DNA of 64,000 nucleotides, taken from the NCBI GenBank assembly GCA_025174535.1, contig JALBUN010000048.1:186001-250000 (forward strand), given 5' to 3'. Of this stretch, positions 24,152 to 37,540 are shown piece after piece (within the stretch, counting starts at the first letter, position 1; each line of letters opens with the position of its first letter). The position numbers and the translations under genes were made by a program. This DNA comes from Cantharellus purpuraceus (Eukaryota > Basidiomycota > Agaricomycetes > Cantharellales > Hydnaceae). Below the pieces are notes generated by a model. The model was not told where the DNA came from. It did not search any database and saw only the letters and a program-made list of their open reading frames with translations.

Positions 24152-26002
24152 CTGACGCGATTAGCGTAGGATACCACGCCCAGGCTTTCACGGTAAGAAG
24201 TGGTATATTGGATAAGGCCAGTATCGCGCGCAAGAGGAGAAAAGGATGCCTGCAGAGTATCGCAAAGCAAGAATAACGCGAGGAGTGTGAAATGTGCAAT
24301 GGTGAGCCCGCTCAAGCTCTCAGCGTGCTTGCACGGTGAAAGGACGCTTGCATTCTTGCGGCGCAAAGTGTGCAGTACATATGGTATGTCACGTCCTTGG
24401 ACAATAAGGGAGCGTCACATGAAGATGCATACTTGAATTGGTCAATCACTTTAATTTCTAGCGGACTTGACATAAAATTACCCAGTAGGATCAAGGAATA
24501 AACCAACCGTGCGGGAGTACAATAGTGAAGCGATTCGGAGCCGGAGCTTCAGTATGGCATGATCAAGGCATGGTGTAGCCTCTGATAGAAGTTGCAAAAT
24601 CCCGCACGACTGCGTTCCACGATCAACATATGTGTTGTTAAGAATTACAGCTCTTGGACTGTAGCTGTTTGCATGGAAAGGTCATGCAAACGACAAAGTG
24701 ACAATCAAGCGACACGTCCGGAGAATGGAATGACGTAATCCAGGTGCCGAGTGTTGCCGGTGATGCATACGTATATACCTTGTTGTTCAGACTGGGCAGT
24801 TTCCTGTAACGTCCAACAATTGGCTTTATAGTAAACATGCAGGATCATTGGATTCTATTTCGTCAAGCAACGACACTGGCTTACGAAGTATGAAGACTGG
24901 TAGGAGCTTCCTAACGAGCTATAATAACAACTTCAGGGGTCTGAAGTTACAAGTAAACCCTGTGGTTGCAAGAGAACGAGAGATAGACATGTTGATAGGT
25001 TATAATCACTTTGAAGGCAGCATATGGTGTCAGTAAGTCGGTTTTGGAATGATAAGACGTAAAGATTTGGGAGATCTAGAGTAATGGGATCAGGTGCAAG
25101 CCGATAGTAACTTTTGTTGCACCACTGCATTCCCTCTTCTCATCTTACTTATTTTTGGTGAGTCACGGCAGCCAAGCCAGAGTCTGAACGTCAGCTTGTG
25201 AATTGATTATTTAGCGCTGTGAGTCTGTGCCTTTCTTTGCTTAGCAAACAGACTTTCGCCTGGGAGGTGGGGGACAGGCAATTTAGACCTTCTGAAGGGT
25301 GTGGTTGCTTCTTGTGGCTCGATGTGCCATATATCAGATCCTCGGCTGTGTTCCTGAGCCTAGGGGATCCGCTTGTCAAGTCCCGGCTCCGGTTGAGGTC
25401 AACAAGTATGGTACTGCAGATGCTTCAGAATTGAGTCTTAAATTATTTTTATGTAAGTGACATTAGAAGAATCAGAAGATTGCTGCTGGCACACGCCCTG
25501 AACAGAAAATTTTGCGCAGCAAATTGCGCCGGAATGATCGGCCAAGGAAGCCAGCATATCGGCAAAAGACCTTTGCTGATGAAATGTCCAAGGATATGTA
25601 GACGAATACAAGTCTTCTCGTAAGTGGCTACAGCGAAGAGGGCCGGCTCGGACCCAGGCGTATGCCCTGTGTCTGAAAATTGGTGACTTGGGGGGTGCAG
25701 AGGTTTGTACCGTGGATGAGGGGAGGAAGGAGGTTTATGCAGCACAGGAAATACCCATGCAGATGGCATGCCGCAGACTGGTGCCGCGAAAAGCTGCTAA
25801 ATATGAACGGCAATTAAAGCCAGTCACAGCGACGTCGGTATGGTATGGCCAGAGGGCGCTGAACATGGCAATGACAAGCTGTGGGTAAATCGCGAGTCGC
25901 AGAAGCCTGTACACATGAGGCGCTGCAGGAACAGCCGCCATAAGGTGTCCACCAATTGTGACGTTCTTGTCACACACCTCGCCGTAACTCAGTCTCTCCC
26001 CG
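24152..26002. other. Divergent intergenic region
   Basis: Holds the promoters of the 500-residue gene (-) and of the HUA1-like gene (+). A minus-strand frame at 25,735-25,977 is open and hydrophobic, but its start lies 25 bp from the HUA1-like start, so it is probably not a gene. Nothing else is supported. Confidence 0.4.
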
Positions 26003-27669
26003 ATGACAACTTTAGCGACGGGCTCTTTAAATCCTTTCCGGGACCCTCAGCTCATAGCACAATATACTGGCTCCAGCTCACACCCATCTTCAGTGAGCGA
26101 GACGTCTGTTGCAACGACTACCAGCAGTGTGCGTATAGACAGCACCCATGTTCTGCGACATGTTAATAGTGCCATCTTCTCTAGGGGACGGCTCCTGAAC
26201 AGCGTTCAGACTCCAATGACCTTCTGGATGCTATTACAGAGGATGCTCCTCCAGCGTATACTCCTACGGCCGACTCATTCCAAGGAGAAGAGGCCATGGG
26301 TTTCGGGCCACAACGGCCTTTCCAATATGCCCCACCGCCTGGACCAGTTCCTTTTCTGACACCAGCAACAGCAGTTAGACCCACACCCACATCCGCCGTT
26401 GTTAACGCAGTACACGAGTCTACACACTCTCCAGCGCGGTTTGGTTTCCCACCCCCGCCACGTCACCCGTCTCACACCAGTACAAGTGCGGTGTTAATCC
26501 CACCCCGGACACCTGCAGTCCGCCCTGGCCGTTCTTCACCGGCACCATCTCACACAAGGACACAATCTCAGGCTACCGCATATCTGCCACCCTCGGAGCC
26601 ACTGCCACACGTTGCTCAGATATGTGGTCCTCCTGAAGGCCCTTCCCCATCACATGCCGGTCCACAATCGTTCAGTCCTCCTCCAGGTCTCCCTCCGTCG
26701 CACATCCGCGCACAGTCATTTAGTCCCCCTCCTGGTCCGCCCTCGAGAGGTCGTCCGTCCGCTCCTGTACATATGGTATCTGGCTCGGCAGTGGGTACGA
26801 GTACGATGCCAGATGATAATAGACCCACGACGACTCCAATGCCAGGACATCCGTTGTTGAGAAAGGGAAAACTTCTGGTGTATCCTCAGGGACATGAGTG
26901 CCCAAAGTGTGCGTCCACATCACTTCGCTTAGCTTCACGTTGCTTTCCCAGATGCCCCCTCCGACTACTTTGTTTGTGTACCGTTCTAACACCAATTCCG
27001 ATAGGTCATAACACGGGCTACAAAAACAATGACCCTTCACACCCCTGCGAAAAGTGCTGGGAGAAGTATGCACGACCGTACAAGGGTGCACTCGCTTACG
27101 CCCCTTTCCCCTCTTCCACATCTTCTACTCCAGGCGGGAGTGGGAGCAATTTCCAACGACCCCTTCCAGTATTTAGGACACCTCAAGCAAACTTTCAATC
27201 ACCACATCCTCACTTGACGTCTGGTCGTCATTCTCCGAAGCTACATCGGAAGCACGGTGGGCGTAGGCAGTCACATTCGCCTCCACGACACCACCGTCAC
27301 TCACCACCACCACATCATCACCATCATTCACCACCACCACATCATCATCCTCACCATCAGCATTCGCCGCAGTACTTCCATCCTCCACCCGGGGCTTTCA
27401 GCGCGCCACCCCCACCTCCACACATGCACCACGCGCCACCGCCTCCTCCACCGCCTCCTCCCCCGGTTGCGCATCACGGACCCGGACCCGTCATCTATGC
27501 TCAGCCCGGACCCATTGTACCCCAGGGGCAATCAGTGTACCCGCCGGGGGACCCGCGGATTGGCGGACGACTGTGCTGGCGGTGTCATGGCCGCGGTGGG
27601 GTGAACTATCTGTTATTTGCTTGGGAGACGTGTACGGTGTGTTCTGGCGTGGGGAGGGTGTTTACGTAG
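26003..27669 (+). CDS. HUA1-like proline-rich zinc-ribbon protein
   Basis: Three exons (26,003-26,128; 26,185-26,908; 27,005-27,669) give 504 residues. The protein has an early NPF motif (GSLNPFRDP, an EH-domain ligand) and a PPAY motif near residue 65. A long Pro/Ser-rich region carries repeats of FSPPPG. The first zinc-binding part is GHECPKCHNTGYKNNDPSHP then CEKCW, and a His/Pro-rich stretch follows. The C-terminal knuckle pair is LCWRCHGRGGVNYLLFAWE then CTVCSGVG. This layout matches fungal HUA1, which in yeast localises to cortical actin patches. The second intron splits a zinc cysteine codon (T|GT) and lacks in-frame stops, so retention would keep the frame but insert 32 residues into the knuckle. 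Confidence 0.85.
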
Positions 27670-30600
27670 TGTTGCATCCGCTTTTGCGTGAGGGGTATGG
27701 TTATAATAGTTGCATTAAGGACAGTCTGTGTAGAGGGAAGAGAGGGAGTTGGCATGATCTATCATGGAAAAATTGTGTTACTTATGCCATCCATAGTTTA
27801 TATCATAAGATAGACTTGAGTGTATCGATACTGTTTGTTTCAATGCTGCTATTCATCGTCATGTGTTACATACTTGGCACTTGATTCTATAGGGGATGAT
27901 TTAAGTCTGGTTGTCTTCGCTGTACACTTAGTGATGTCACGTGGATTTGAATGGGGCGTGACCAGTGATCGGGGTTTCAGAGTCTAAATTCTTCTTTACA
28001 TCAATATGAAGAAAATAAGAGTGTATAAGGCACGGATTCGAGGACTTGGCGGCCCTTGACTCACGAAAGCTGTGTTTACTATGATATGCGAGCGGCGCAT
28101 GCTATTGGACAGTGCTGAGGTGCTAAATAGTTAGATTACGTAATTCCTCGTGTGTTTGTAACCCAACCACCACCACGTCGGTGTTGTCGCCCCCTTCGTG
28201 TCCCTCCTGCGCGTTTTCACAACAACTATTGTAGGGCAGAGATATTTCGTAAGTGGTTTGGGACATGGTGACTAAGTTTTACCCGTCGCTGGGGCTGCCG
28301 TTCCAAAGATTGCTGCTGCACTGATTTTGAAAGTGCATCTAGTATAGAATCTGATTGCAGTCGGTTTTGGGATTTGTGATGGTCCCTGGCTTAAGGGGGG
28401 GAAATGCATCCTTGTCTTTAGGTTCTGTCACCACGGCTATCCAATAAGTCTTTGTGCATAGCCGTATGTCAGCGTCTCCCCAGTGAGGAAGGTGAACCAT
28501 GCACATCTGTTTTGCGTCCATGTCCCCGGTGTGCAACATTGCATGAAAGGTTCAGCGTTTTTCTTAACGTCAACATCTGATATTTATACCTAGCTGTGTC
28601 ACAACCGTCCAAATACTACGTTAGGCAGAGTTATTCTTGGGTAAGCGTTGACCACACGCAGCAAGCCTTCATCGATCATCAATTAACCTAACATGCCACT
28701 TGAAAAACATCCGATGGGTATAGTACACTCTTGCAGAGGAGCACTACCAGTCAGCAAATTAGCCTAGCTCCATAGGTTCCACCGAATTCATTTTGAAATC
28801 CTTGAGAGCACGAACGGCGCTCAATTAATATTAAATGCCTTGAAGGGCGTTCTACAAAGAGTCCTGAAAAGTCGAGATGACATCCACCATTTGTAGCGCA
28901 GCTACAAACGGGACATGAGATGCGTAACGTACAATCACTGTAGTATGCAAAATTGGGAGGGCAGACTCACCAATATTCCCAGGGTGCCATAGAATCAATG
29001 AGACGGACCTCCGTTACTTTCCCGTACGCAACACCAAGGAGAAAACTCAAATTCGTCACTGGCCCTGGTTTTAAAGTGCATCCGAAATAGATTCAGCAGC
29101 ACATTTCGGGATGTTCACCTACCGTTCCCAAAAGGAAGAGTCCCACAGATATTACCTCGCCCATCATTTGTATGGAGTAAGCTCAAGGGCGTGCCCAACA
29201 GTTGATGCTGAGATAGAGGGCAAGGAGAGCGGAAAGTGGCCGCGCGTAGATTGATGTATGACTAGTCTTACATCGGGCTAAACCCCAAAACTGAAAATCA
29301 TATTTGCAAAAAAAAAAACGTACAACGGTAGTGTAATAGTCAAGGTAGTTCATGCTAGTACGATTGTAAAGCACCAACCCTCATTTAATGAATGTACCAT
29401 TGGAAACCGATGCCAACCGTTGTCCTCACGAGGGCAAGGAAGTTCATAATAAGTAAAAAAAATAACGAGCAGTGCTTAAGCTACACGCACCGCTTTCTAC
29501 AACAGTATAGGCACAATCCTCGTGCACAAGTGTGCCTCAGACATTCCGTAATGCGTCCACCTTCTTTTATCCTAAGGTTGTATACCACAAGCAAAGGTCC
29601 AGAGCATGGTCAGCTTCACTGTGCATCACCCACGCACTAGGTTGGCTGGGGTTGGCGGTTCTACGTCTGTATCTGACCACAGCATCAAATTTCTGCCAAA
29701 TATGACCTCCGAATATGACTGATAAACCCATTATCTGGAGGAAGAAGGCGACCACCGAGAACGAACGAGAGGTCTTCAAGTCACACGCACAACAGCCTGA
29801 TCGTGCCTCTCGTAATTTGCAGATGGCGGTGTGGTGAATTCCAGAAATACCCGTAGTTGTGGCTGCAAAGATAAGGAACAAGAGGAGAGCATCGCCTACT
29901 CTACAGAGGTGAACGTTCCAACGCAAGCAATTCAACCCATTTATGACTGGGAGTGAGAAGCTGCGATAAACCAATCGCCAGAAGATCTAGAGCGTGGTCT
30001 GGCCTCACTGCGTATCGTCCACACACGTTTGGCACTCCACCCCCAAATACGGCCACCATCGCTTCTGGGAGCTCCAACCTTGCAAACCGACGTCATACAT
30101 CACGGTGTTTGATCACGAGGACGAGGCTGGGAATCGGGAGACAAAAAGGGAAAGAATGGATAGGAGGTATTAAGCCCCGCTCATAGCATTAGCGCCAATT
30201 TAGTGTTGTAGTCGCTTAAGGATTTGCGGTTACGCTCCTTCGAAAAGCTGTGTAGATATCTGCACTGCATGACTCTGCTCCTTGCATCTCCCGATAACAT
30301 CGGAAGTTGCTGCAGAGACAATTTGCAACCTATCGCCCGCTACTTCTAGTTCTGCGTAAGATTTGTTGTTTCTCGTTGTGTCGTGCAGAGCAAGGTGTTG
30401 TTTGATCATTCCCCATTGGAAAGCACGGAAAAAAGGCTTGAGCGTCATTCCGTGCTGAACAAGAGTTGGCAGCTTGCTATTAGTTGTCTTATCCATTGAT
30501 AGCCTTACTGGGATGATGTGCTGAAAGTTCCAGACCGGGGACCGCAGATGACGCGTGTGACGCGTGACGCATGACGCCGGTTTGCTTGGAAATAGCGTGT

Positions 30601-31149
30601 ACTTTCCAAGTTCGTAGATGAGTGGAAATATCGTCATAAAAGTCGAGGCGCTCTGGACACTAGGCCTAGGCATGTCACGATACAGGTGCTAGTGCAAAGG
30701 GTAACGACTTTGAAATTCCTAACAGTAGAGTGGTGAACGCCGAACGGTCTAGACTCAAGCCATGTTCATATTCTGCTCATGGCGGTGGGATTGAAGGAAA
30801 CTGGACGCACGCGCAGTAACGGATTTATGACCTTCCATTATGAAATATAACCCAGGACGCGATTGAAATGCGGTACTGTTGTACTATGGCCTCCTTTTTC
30901 TCCCCTCAGGCTCAACGTGAAATTGTAGAACAGAAAACAGCAGAATTATGTGTCAACGATGCTCGGATCCAATCATCGGCGCAGTTTCTTGATTGCAGTG
31001 AGTCTCCTCTGCAGGCTGCCAGTCAATTTCACCCCGTCCTCTAGGCCATTGCCTGACCATATCCCTCTGGATATTAATTAGCCTTCATATGTGACTGAAC
31101 ATCTTGCACTTTTACTGATTATACGCACACTACAGCGAGCAGTATTGGG
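27670..31149. other. Region with two coding-like minus-strand frames
   Basis: No identified gene. Minus-strand frame 30,673-30,230 (147 codons, with FQHIIPVRLSMDKTTNSKL and LEVAGDRLQIVSAAT) and 29,974-29,567 (135 codons, with two hydrophobic stretches, LLLFLIFAATT and FFLQIMGLSVIFGGHIW) look protein-like. They may be exons of one membrane protein, but I could not connect them. 27,670-29,500 shows only short frames. Confidence 0.3.
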
Positions 31150-32011
31150 ATGAGCATCAACCCATACATACAAAGCGATGGAACGACCAGCGCACAACAC
31201 CTTATTCCTCCTTCATTCGCTTTGACGCCCCCTTCTCCATATTTCCTTGGCACCTTAGTGGGTGAGTCTCCATATATCTTACATCACTCCGATCCCAGTA
31301 CAAACAACGCGGCAAGTCCAACACGATAGTGCGAAACAAGCCCCCTCCTTAGACGTTCTTACAGAAAGTTTATACAACGTAAGTCTTGACAGCCGAAAGT
31401 ATCTTCATCATGGCCTACCCACTTGAACATAGACGCACACCGGCTGTAGCCTTCCACTCGGTTTGACAAGACAAGCCAAAGAGCTTCATCACGTGTTCAT
31501 CGATACACGCGATACCAGCAGCATTCACGCTCTCAGCGCGTATATTTACAACTTCACATTCCCCGATGGTGTTACCAAATACTTTTGTACGTGTGCATGC
31601 AGCTCCAGCGGACAATCAGGCTTCGATGCAAGCCACGATGCCTTGTCACACGTCAGATTGGAACACCTCTCGGGAAAATGCTTTTTGTGTACCACATGGT
31701 TAGCTTTACAGTGACTCGACTCTCCAGTTAAACTCAAGCACCGAATCTTTCTCGTCATTTAGCAACATATCATTCACGCGCAGACAGGACGCTCTCCGTC
31801 ACGTCTCCACAATGAACAATGGGAAAAGGTATAAATGCAGCATTTGGTAAGACACGACGCCCTATGTTCTTTTCTAGGTTTGGGAGCTCATGTCATCACT
31901 ACCTGATCTTGCAGTGGCAAAGCCTTCGCTCGGAAAGATTATCATCATACTCATGAAGCGCGTTGCTCATGTCAAGAGCAGCATGGAATTGCACCTTCAG
32001 CGATGGCATAG
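31150..32011 (+). CDS. Three-finger zinc-finger protein (ZF-B)
   Basis: Exons 31,150-31,261; 31,299-31,378; 31,433-31,698; 31,763-31,846; 31,915-32,011 give 212 residues; the first intron is only 37 nt. Finger 1 is YFCTCAC then DALSHVRLEH. Finger 2 is FLCTTC then SFTRRQDALRH, with no fourth ligand at normal spacing. Finger 3 is YKCSICGKAFARKDY then H-x3-C. The last two introns are phase 2 and split the second cysteine codon of fingers 2 and 3 (TG|C, TG|T); the exon between them is exactly 84 nt. Its paralogues are ZF-C, ZF-D and ZF-E. It is a presumed nuclear DNA-binding protein. An upstream acceptor at 31,135 means an earlier exon is possible. Confidence 0.75.
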
Positions 32012-33385
32012 ATACTGATGGGCTCCTCCTCCCGGCACTAGAGAACCCATATACAATATACACAGAGTGCCTAGGTTGTATATTCAGTTATCCAATAACA
32101 TGTGCTATGCACAAGCTCCAAATACTGTCTCCGGCTGGAATCTATATGTATAGATTGTGGCATAATGTGCTACTACGCTTCTGGGTATAGGTAAGCACAA
32201 ACCGCTCCCTTCCAACTTCTCGAAGAAGTGAGGGTGTGCGTCAGCGAGTACACGTGAATTCAATTAAAAGAATAGTAACCGATGGTTAGTGTGCGCTTAG
32301 ATACGCGAGGAGCGGGGAAACTTCCGACGAGGCGATGCATCGAATCTGACAACAGTCTCTCTATCGCGTACTTCCTTAGTATGTTCCATGTTGAAACTGA
32401 ATGGTTTTCAGTGGCAGGGCTGAGATGAGCACACCGAAATTGAAACACGACACACGAACGGGGAGGTGCGGCGGCGTTGGCGAGGGCTTTCTTTTTTTCA
32501 CCAGAGATCAAAGTTGGGGACAACTAGTAACTCACCTCTACTCGCCCTACCAGGGAGTTTTGTGGTTTGTACGCGGGGATCGAAGCTATATGAGGACCCG
32601 GCTTTGCAAGTCACGACAGTTGCTTGTTGGCTCTGGATTGTTGAAGGGGAGCAGGGTAGATTTGACTTCGAACTTGCTACCTCTTACAGAAGTTGTAATA
32701 CGTATTTCATAGACCACGCTCTCCAGGGGTTTCCTGAAATCGTATTGCTTTCTTCCTCTACAAACCCGGTACATGTGGCATGGGTGTTTACACAAGGCCA
32801 TGGAAGCTGGGGTGTGCCTGGACAGCTTCTTGTTAATTATTCAATTGGCTGGCTTGGTCTCCAGCCATTCTTCTATATCTACACGACACGGTGCCCAATG
32901 GCCCTCCTGCGCCCCTGCAAACCCTCACTTCCATCCAGGTAATCAACTCTACCAGTATGTCGCGACCCAGCGAGGTTAATTGGCCCGTCTGATTGTTCCC
33001 GCATCCGATCAACGCCTTGTGATAGGTGACGCTGAGATGCAGGCCATTTGACATCGACCTGGCTTAAGCAACGCCTTAGGAGTTTCCTGCAATTGTGCTG
33101 CGGTCCATGTCAGAAACTATACCCTCCGAAGAATCTCCCACGTCTAGAAGTACGCTGCCATTGCAAACGCCAAGTGTAGTGGACGCCACCTGAGAGAATA
33201 TTGCAAACATTTGTGCTGGCTCTTAGTGACCCTCCCTTGATCACAACACTTTCGCAGTCATAGAGTCCTCCCGGACAGAATATGACCACGAGATGTGTAC
33301 GACAAATGAGCCAAGAAAGAATGGTACAGCTCTTCGCCAGTGATAGAGAACATGATAGACGCATCAACAAATCCCCGCAGAACTC
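32012..33385. other. Spacer between zinc-finger genes
   Basis: Overlapping frames on both strands, none recognisable and none joining with good splice sites. I see no fourth-finger remnant here. Confidence 0.35.
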
Positions 33386-33855
33386 ATGCAATCCCCGCTC
33401 TTTAACTTTGTATCATTTCCCAGCGCACTCGATTACGGCGGCGAGCTGCTACCATTTCACCGACGTGTAGTCGAGGGTATCTCGACTCAGATAGTTGGCA
33501 TTGTGAGGGGGATCGCAGTGGAATATCGCAATAACCGAGGAGGCAAGCAACCTCCAAGCTGCAATGACCCCTTTTGCAGGCTAGTGAATCCCCATGGTCT
33601 CAGGATCCGCCGTCTCAAGACACAGGCAGGGACAGCGAGGTATATAGGCTCGTGCCGAGACCCTCGGAGCGTAGACCACAATGGTCCACAGTGTCCATAT
33701 GGAGCAGTCGCCCAAATTGGGATGATACAGATAGAGTCACCGACAATGCTCTGCATGTGCAGAGTCACACATCACCGTCCTCTTCGCCACCGTTGCCATT
33801 CATTCCAGATACACTCATGTTCACTTTGCGGCATGCGAACCACTGTTTTCTGTAA
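33386..33855 (+). CDS. Hypothetical small gene
   Basis: Two frames join across a 77-nt GT-AG intron (33,503-33,579) into 130 codons. The protein starts MQSPLFNFVSFPSALDYGG, has a Ser/Pro/Asp-rich middle and ends HTSPSSSPPLPFIPDTLM plus 14 residues. It resembles the disordered N-terminal parts of transcription factors and sits just upstream of ZF-C, but no domain is present. It may be a decayed zinc-finger neighbour that lost its fingers. Confidence 0.3.
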
Positions 33856-34578
33856 ACATTATTCTTAGATATCATGTCCACGTGACAAATTATTGCTCCA
33901 AACACACCGACGTTTGTGTAACATGATGGGATCCCAATTTCGCCAGTAGCTCCTTCACTGTACACGTAAATCCCACCACATTCACGATTCTACCCAGTTG
34001 TAAACAGAAGGGCCGATGCAATGCGGTGTACTTCCAATCTCATTGATCGGAGCAGAATTCGCACGTACCTTGTCGTATCACAGGCAAAAGCGCCGCCGGC
34101 AGTGAGGTTGTGTTAGTGGTAACAAATGCAATAAGGAATACTAGAAGCACTTAAAGAAAATTAGTAAATCGAATGAAGTGGGTTGTTTCCAGATAATTCA
34201 TTCACCCGCTTTTCCATGAAGTACATGCCAAAAACTTGCTATGGTTTCCAATGGACTCCCTCATCTAGCGAGATTTACCGCTACCAACTCCGCAATGGCT
34301 GTTGAGCCGAGTCCCGCTGGGGAAATGGTTCGGAAGCGCCCGCAGACAGTCTTCCCTCTGTGCACAGCACTTTCTCTTTCGCGAAGTAGCATAGGATCGG
34401 TGCTGGGTGATTCCGTTCGTAATATGTAGTAGTCGGCGCTCAGCTGCCAGTGTAAGCACATCCAGGATGTACTACAAGTACAGACGTTTTTCGAACCATC
34501 ATGTCTTTGATAACTCACTCTGCACGCTCTTGTTCCTGTTCACCTGAACCTTCGGAAGACTCCTCAGCATTTCTCATC
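33856..34578. other. Upstream region of ZF-C
   Basis: No gene supported. It contains the ZF-C promoter. The frame at 34,241-34,429 has no recognisable content. Confidence 0.35.
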
Positions 34579-35731
34579 ATGAGCAACGAGTGGAACAATG
34601 AGTACAATGAGTACAATGAGTATTCGTACACGAATAACTATGGACACGTCTATAGTGGTGGGAGTAGTGGTATGTGATCCTGCTTCCAGGGAATTCCTCC
34701 CCTCACTCATTGGTGTGCTCTCAGGTCATGATGAACCGTACATACTGCGTACGTTTCTTGCAGTTATATGTCTTGCTACTGATCGTTATAGTCGTCATCT
34801 AGCTCAATCAGCTTATTCGTACGACCAGGGGTTTGTGACTGCCCCCCATCCGTATTCTAGTATGCACGGTGCGTTCCTAACCTGATGTAATATTCTATGC
34901 ATTCACAAACGTCTTCCTTTAGCCCAAGCAGGATCCATTCCTGCTAACGGTTATGCCACCAATACCCAATCGTCAGCATCTTCCGCACGGGGTGGGGGTT
35001 CCTCCTCTCAGGTACGCAAGCGTAGAAATAATCTACATGTATTTGTAGATTAACCTAACCTTACACAGGCTTACACATCATCTCAGGCATCTTCATCCAC
35101 GTCTTCAGCTACATCCCCAACCCCAGCCGACTCTGACGCAAGTGGCTCTGAAATTGCCTTCACCCCTCACGAATGGATTCAAACTTCCCCCGTCACCACT
35201 ACTCGGGACCTCAGCCAATATGTCCATGAGCGGGTTTATGATGGTGCTAGATATTTTCTCTGTTGCTACCCTGGATGCACACACAATTTGGGATTCCCTC
35301 ACAATTTGGGATTCCCTCAGAAATCACAACTTGTTACGCACATTCGGTCTGTGCACTTGCTGGAGAAGCCATTTATGTGCATTACATGGTGAGATGAATA
35401 CTTGGTCTCGATGAATTGAGATGTTTCCTTTGCTTACATTCTGTGTGGTATCAGCTGCACTCCCTTTGCAAGAAGGCAGGAAGCAATCCGGCATGTCAAC
35501 ACTGTCAACAGCAGGAGAAGATTTGATTGCGATGTTTGGTAAGTCACATAAATTAACCCTTGTTTTGATGATGATGTTTACTTGCCCCACTCTTCTTGGT
35601 GTAATGAACACAGCGGCAGGTCATTCGCACGGAGCCACTACCGCGACAACCACAGAGACCAATGCATGGAACGGCGACGAGAGGCCATGGCAGCCAACAA
35701 CCTCTACGCCGGCCCATCTTCACTTCGTTAA
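34579..35731 (+). CDS. Three-finger zinc-finger protein (ZF-C)
   Basis: Seven exons (34,579-34,669; 34,725-34,748; 34,803-34,868; 34,923-35,011; 35,069-35,388; 35,455-35,538; 35,614-35,731) give 263 residues. The N-terminus has an Asn-Glu-Tyr repeat (NEYNEYNEY) and Ser/Thr-rich low complexity. Finger 1 is FLCCYPGC then LVTHIRSVH, finger 2 FMCITC then FARRQEAIRH, finger 3 FDCDVCGRSFARSHY then H-x3-C. The finger 2 and 3 introns split cysteine codons (TG|C) and enclose an 84-nt exon, as in ZF-B, ZF-D and ZF-E. Finger 1 is lengthened by an in-frame 18-bp duplication (35,282-35,317). Same strand as ZF-B; presumed nuclear. Confidence 0.82.
35282..35317 (+). repeat. 18-bp in-frame tandem duplication inside finger 1
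   Basis: ACAATTTGGGATTCCCTC occurs twice with no mismatch. It adds six residues (HNLGFP repeated) to the loop between the cysteines and histidines of the first finger of ZF-C. ZF-E, the closest match for this finger, has 14 residues there against 20 here. Confidence 0.95.
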
Positions 35732-36569
35732 CTCAACCCCACCCTTCTGCCATTGTAAGCTAGTCCGACTAGCATCGCTGTTACTCATCAAGCTTGTGGA
35801 TAAACGGGCCTTCATCTTATCTTCAAACATGGATGGTTGAATGGTCTCCAAAGAATTTCTTGCTTGCTTATTTTTGTTTCACAACATCGCTGCCATCTTT
35901 ATACGTCAGTCATAGTTAGTATATGCACTGGTATTTTACCTATGTTCTGTCCAATTTAGTTGCGTTTTCTGTCTCGTACCGTCTTATTCTTGCTGTCACC
36001 GTCTCGCCTTACTTCCGTGTCTCGCGCTAAAACCCTTATGTTAGGGGGGGTTGGGATATCAGTAATGCATGACTTGTACTACATGTGTTAACTCCTAAAT
36101 AGATGCCTCGACCATGTCTTATTCAAGAAGTGCCCCAAGAACTAGTACGTATATCATAACTCAGGTTTGCATTAATTACTGTAAAACGTGAGAACAGGGG
36201 ACCCTTTTACTATAAGCGCGATGTGAATGCATAGTTAGGGGCTCTGCATCACAGACACTTGACAACACAATTGATCTACTCGACTCGACCTACATTGTGA
36301 ATCCCAAATTCAGATCCCACTTTTCTCGTGAATAAATCACAGGCACTCACGAACGAGATCAACGACTCGTCTGCAAAAATCAGCACAGCATGCTCAACGC
36401 AGCCGCGATGTGGAAGCTGATTATAGGTCTGGTGCTTGTCAGGCGTCTCATTTGTGTCATGCTTTATGTGCCCAGCCGCCCCTGCGTCTCTGCTCTTCCA
36501 AATCCTGTCGTGACACTGGTGGAATAATAACAATGGGATAGACGCAGATATTTGACACAGAGATGCTCC
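35732..36569. other. Spacer between ZF-C and the module array
   Basis: No gene supported. The minus-strand frame at 36,276-36,533 has no recognisable content. Confidence 0.35.
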
Positions 36570-37540
36570 TAAAGTAAGCTTTTATTAGAGCTAGAGTTCA
36601 ACACTGAGTCATAGAAAAGGGCTTTCGTCTCACTGAGGAAAAACATTATAAAGGGATAACCAACCATCCCCTTCCTAACCTTACCTCACCAACATAGTGT
36701 ATGCACACGCTCTCCACCTCCTGGTATGTTATTCCTTGCCTCTCACTCGCCTACCCTCTTAAGCATTCCCCATGCATGCCACATGTAATTATCCACTCAG
36801 ACACAGACATACCCATTCTGCTCCTTTCTTCGCTCACCACACTTCAAGTATAATCGTACACGTGTCGCCGGAAGCCATCTCGAAAATAGGCTCCGACCGC
36901 GATAGAGGTGACAAAAGCACAGCCCTTTTTCCTTAAAGCGTTGCCTTTGGGAATGGTGGTGGCGTGACGGTCAGATCGGTGGGCTCTTGTTCACGCTTGT
37001 AATTGACAAATGAATGACCAATGACGACGGTAGAAACTGTGGAGTATCGTATCAAAGTCTATTACAGAAGCAGCATGAACATACATTCGAAACGCTGAGA
37101 AGGAATTGGGTCTCGGAGATGGACGCGCGAGGACGTTGGCGGGTCTGCTTTAAATCGACGAAGACGTAATGCCCGCCTGCCAATCGTGCCGACACAAATG
37201 GAGAGATAACTGGAGTTCGTCAATATTCAAGTAAGTGCTTGGGAACATGATGTACATTGGGCTGTTTGGTACTTACATCCTGCTGTTCAAGTGTAAAACC
37301 GGTCCAGCAGGTTGGAAAGTGGCAGGATGCACATGCGTCCTCGCATTTTATGGTATTACATACGAATGAGAAAAGAGAAAAGAGCATGACTCTATCTCAT
37401 TGCTAGTACTCAGCTCTATGGCTCTTTCGGCATCATATGGTCAAGATACTGAGCGCTGAGACCATTAGTGTGCCGTCATAGAAGGTCCTGGATCTCAAGA
37501 AGATTGAAAACTGAAGCGGAATGGGAATTTGCCGGAGCTG
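36570..37540. repeat. Module tail, unit 0
   Basis: Diverged match to the tail downstream of the kinase gene at 55,600-56,830. Shared landmarks are ACCTTACCTCACCAA-like near 36,680, GTATCAAAGTCTATTA near 37,050, and the CGCATTTTATGG to ATGGCTCTTTCGGCAT block near 37,345-37,430. No kinase or nuclease remains, so this is the last trace of a further array unit. Confidence 0.55.

Noticed and set aside
25735..25977. Hydrophobic minus-strand frame facing the HUA1-like gene
   Set aside because: Its start lies 25 bp from the HUA1-like start, leaving no room for promoters, and no homologous family is recognised.
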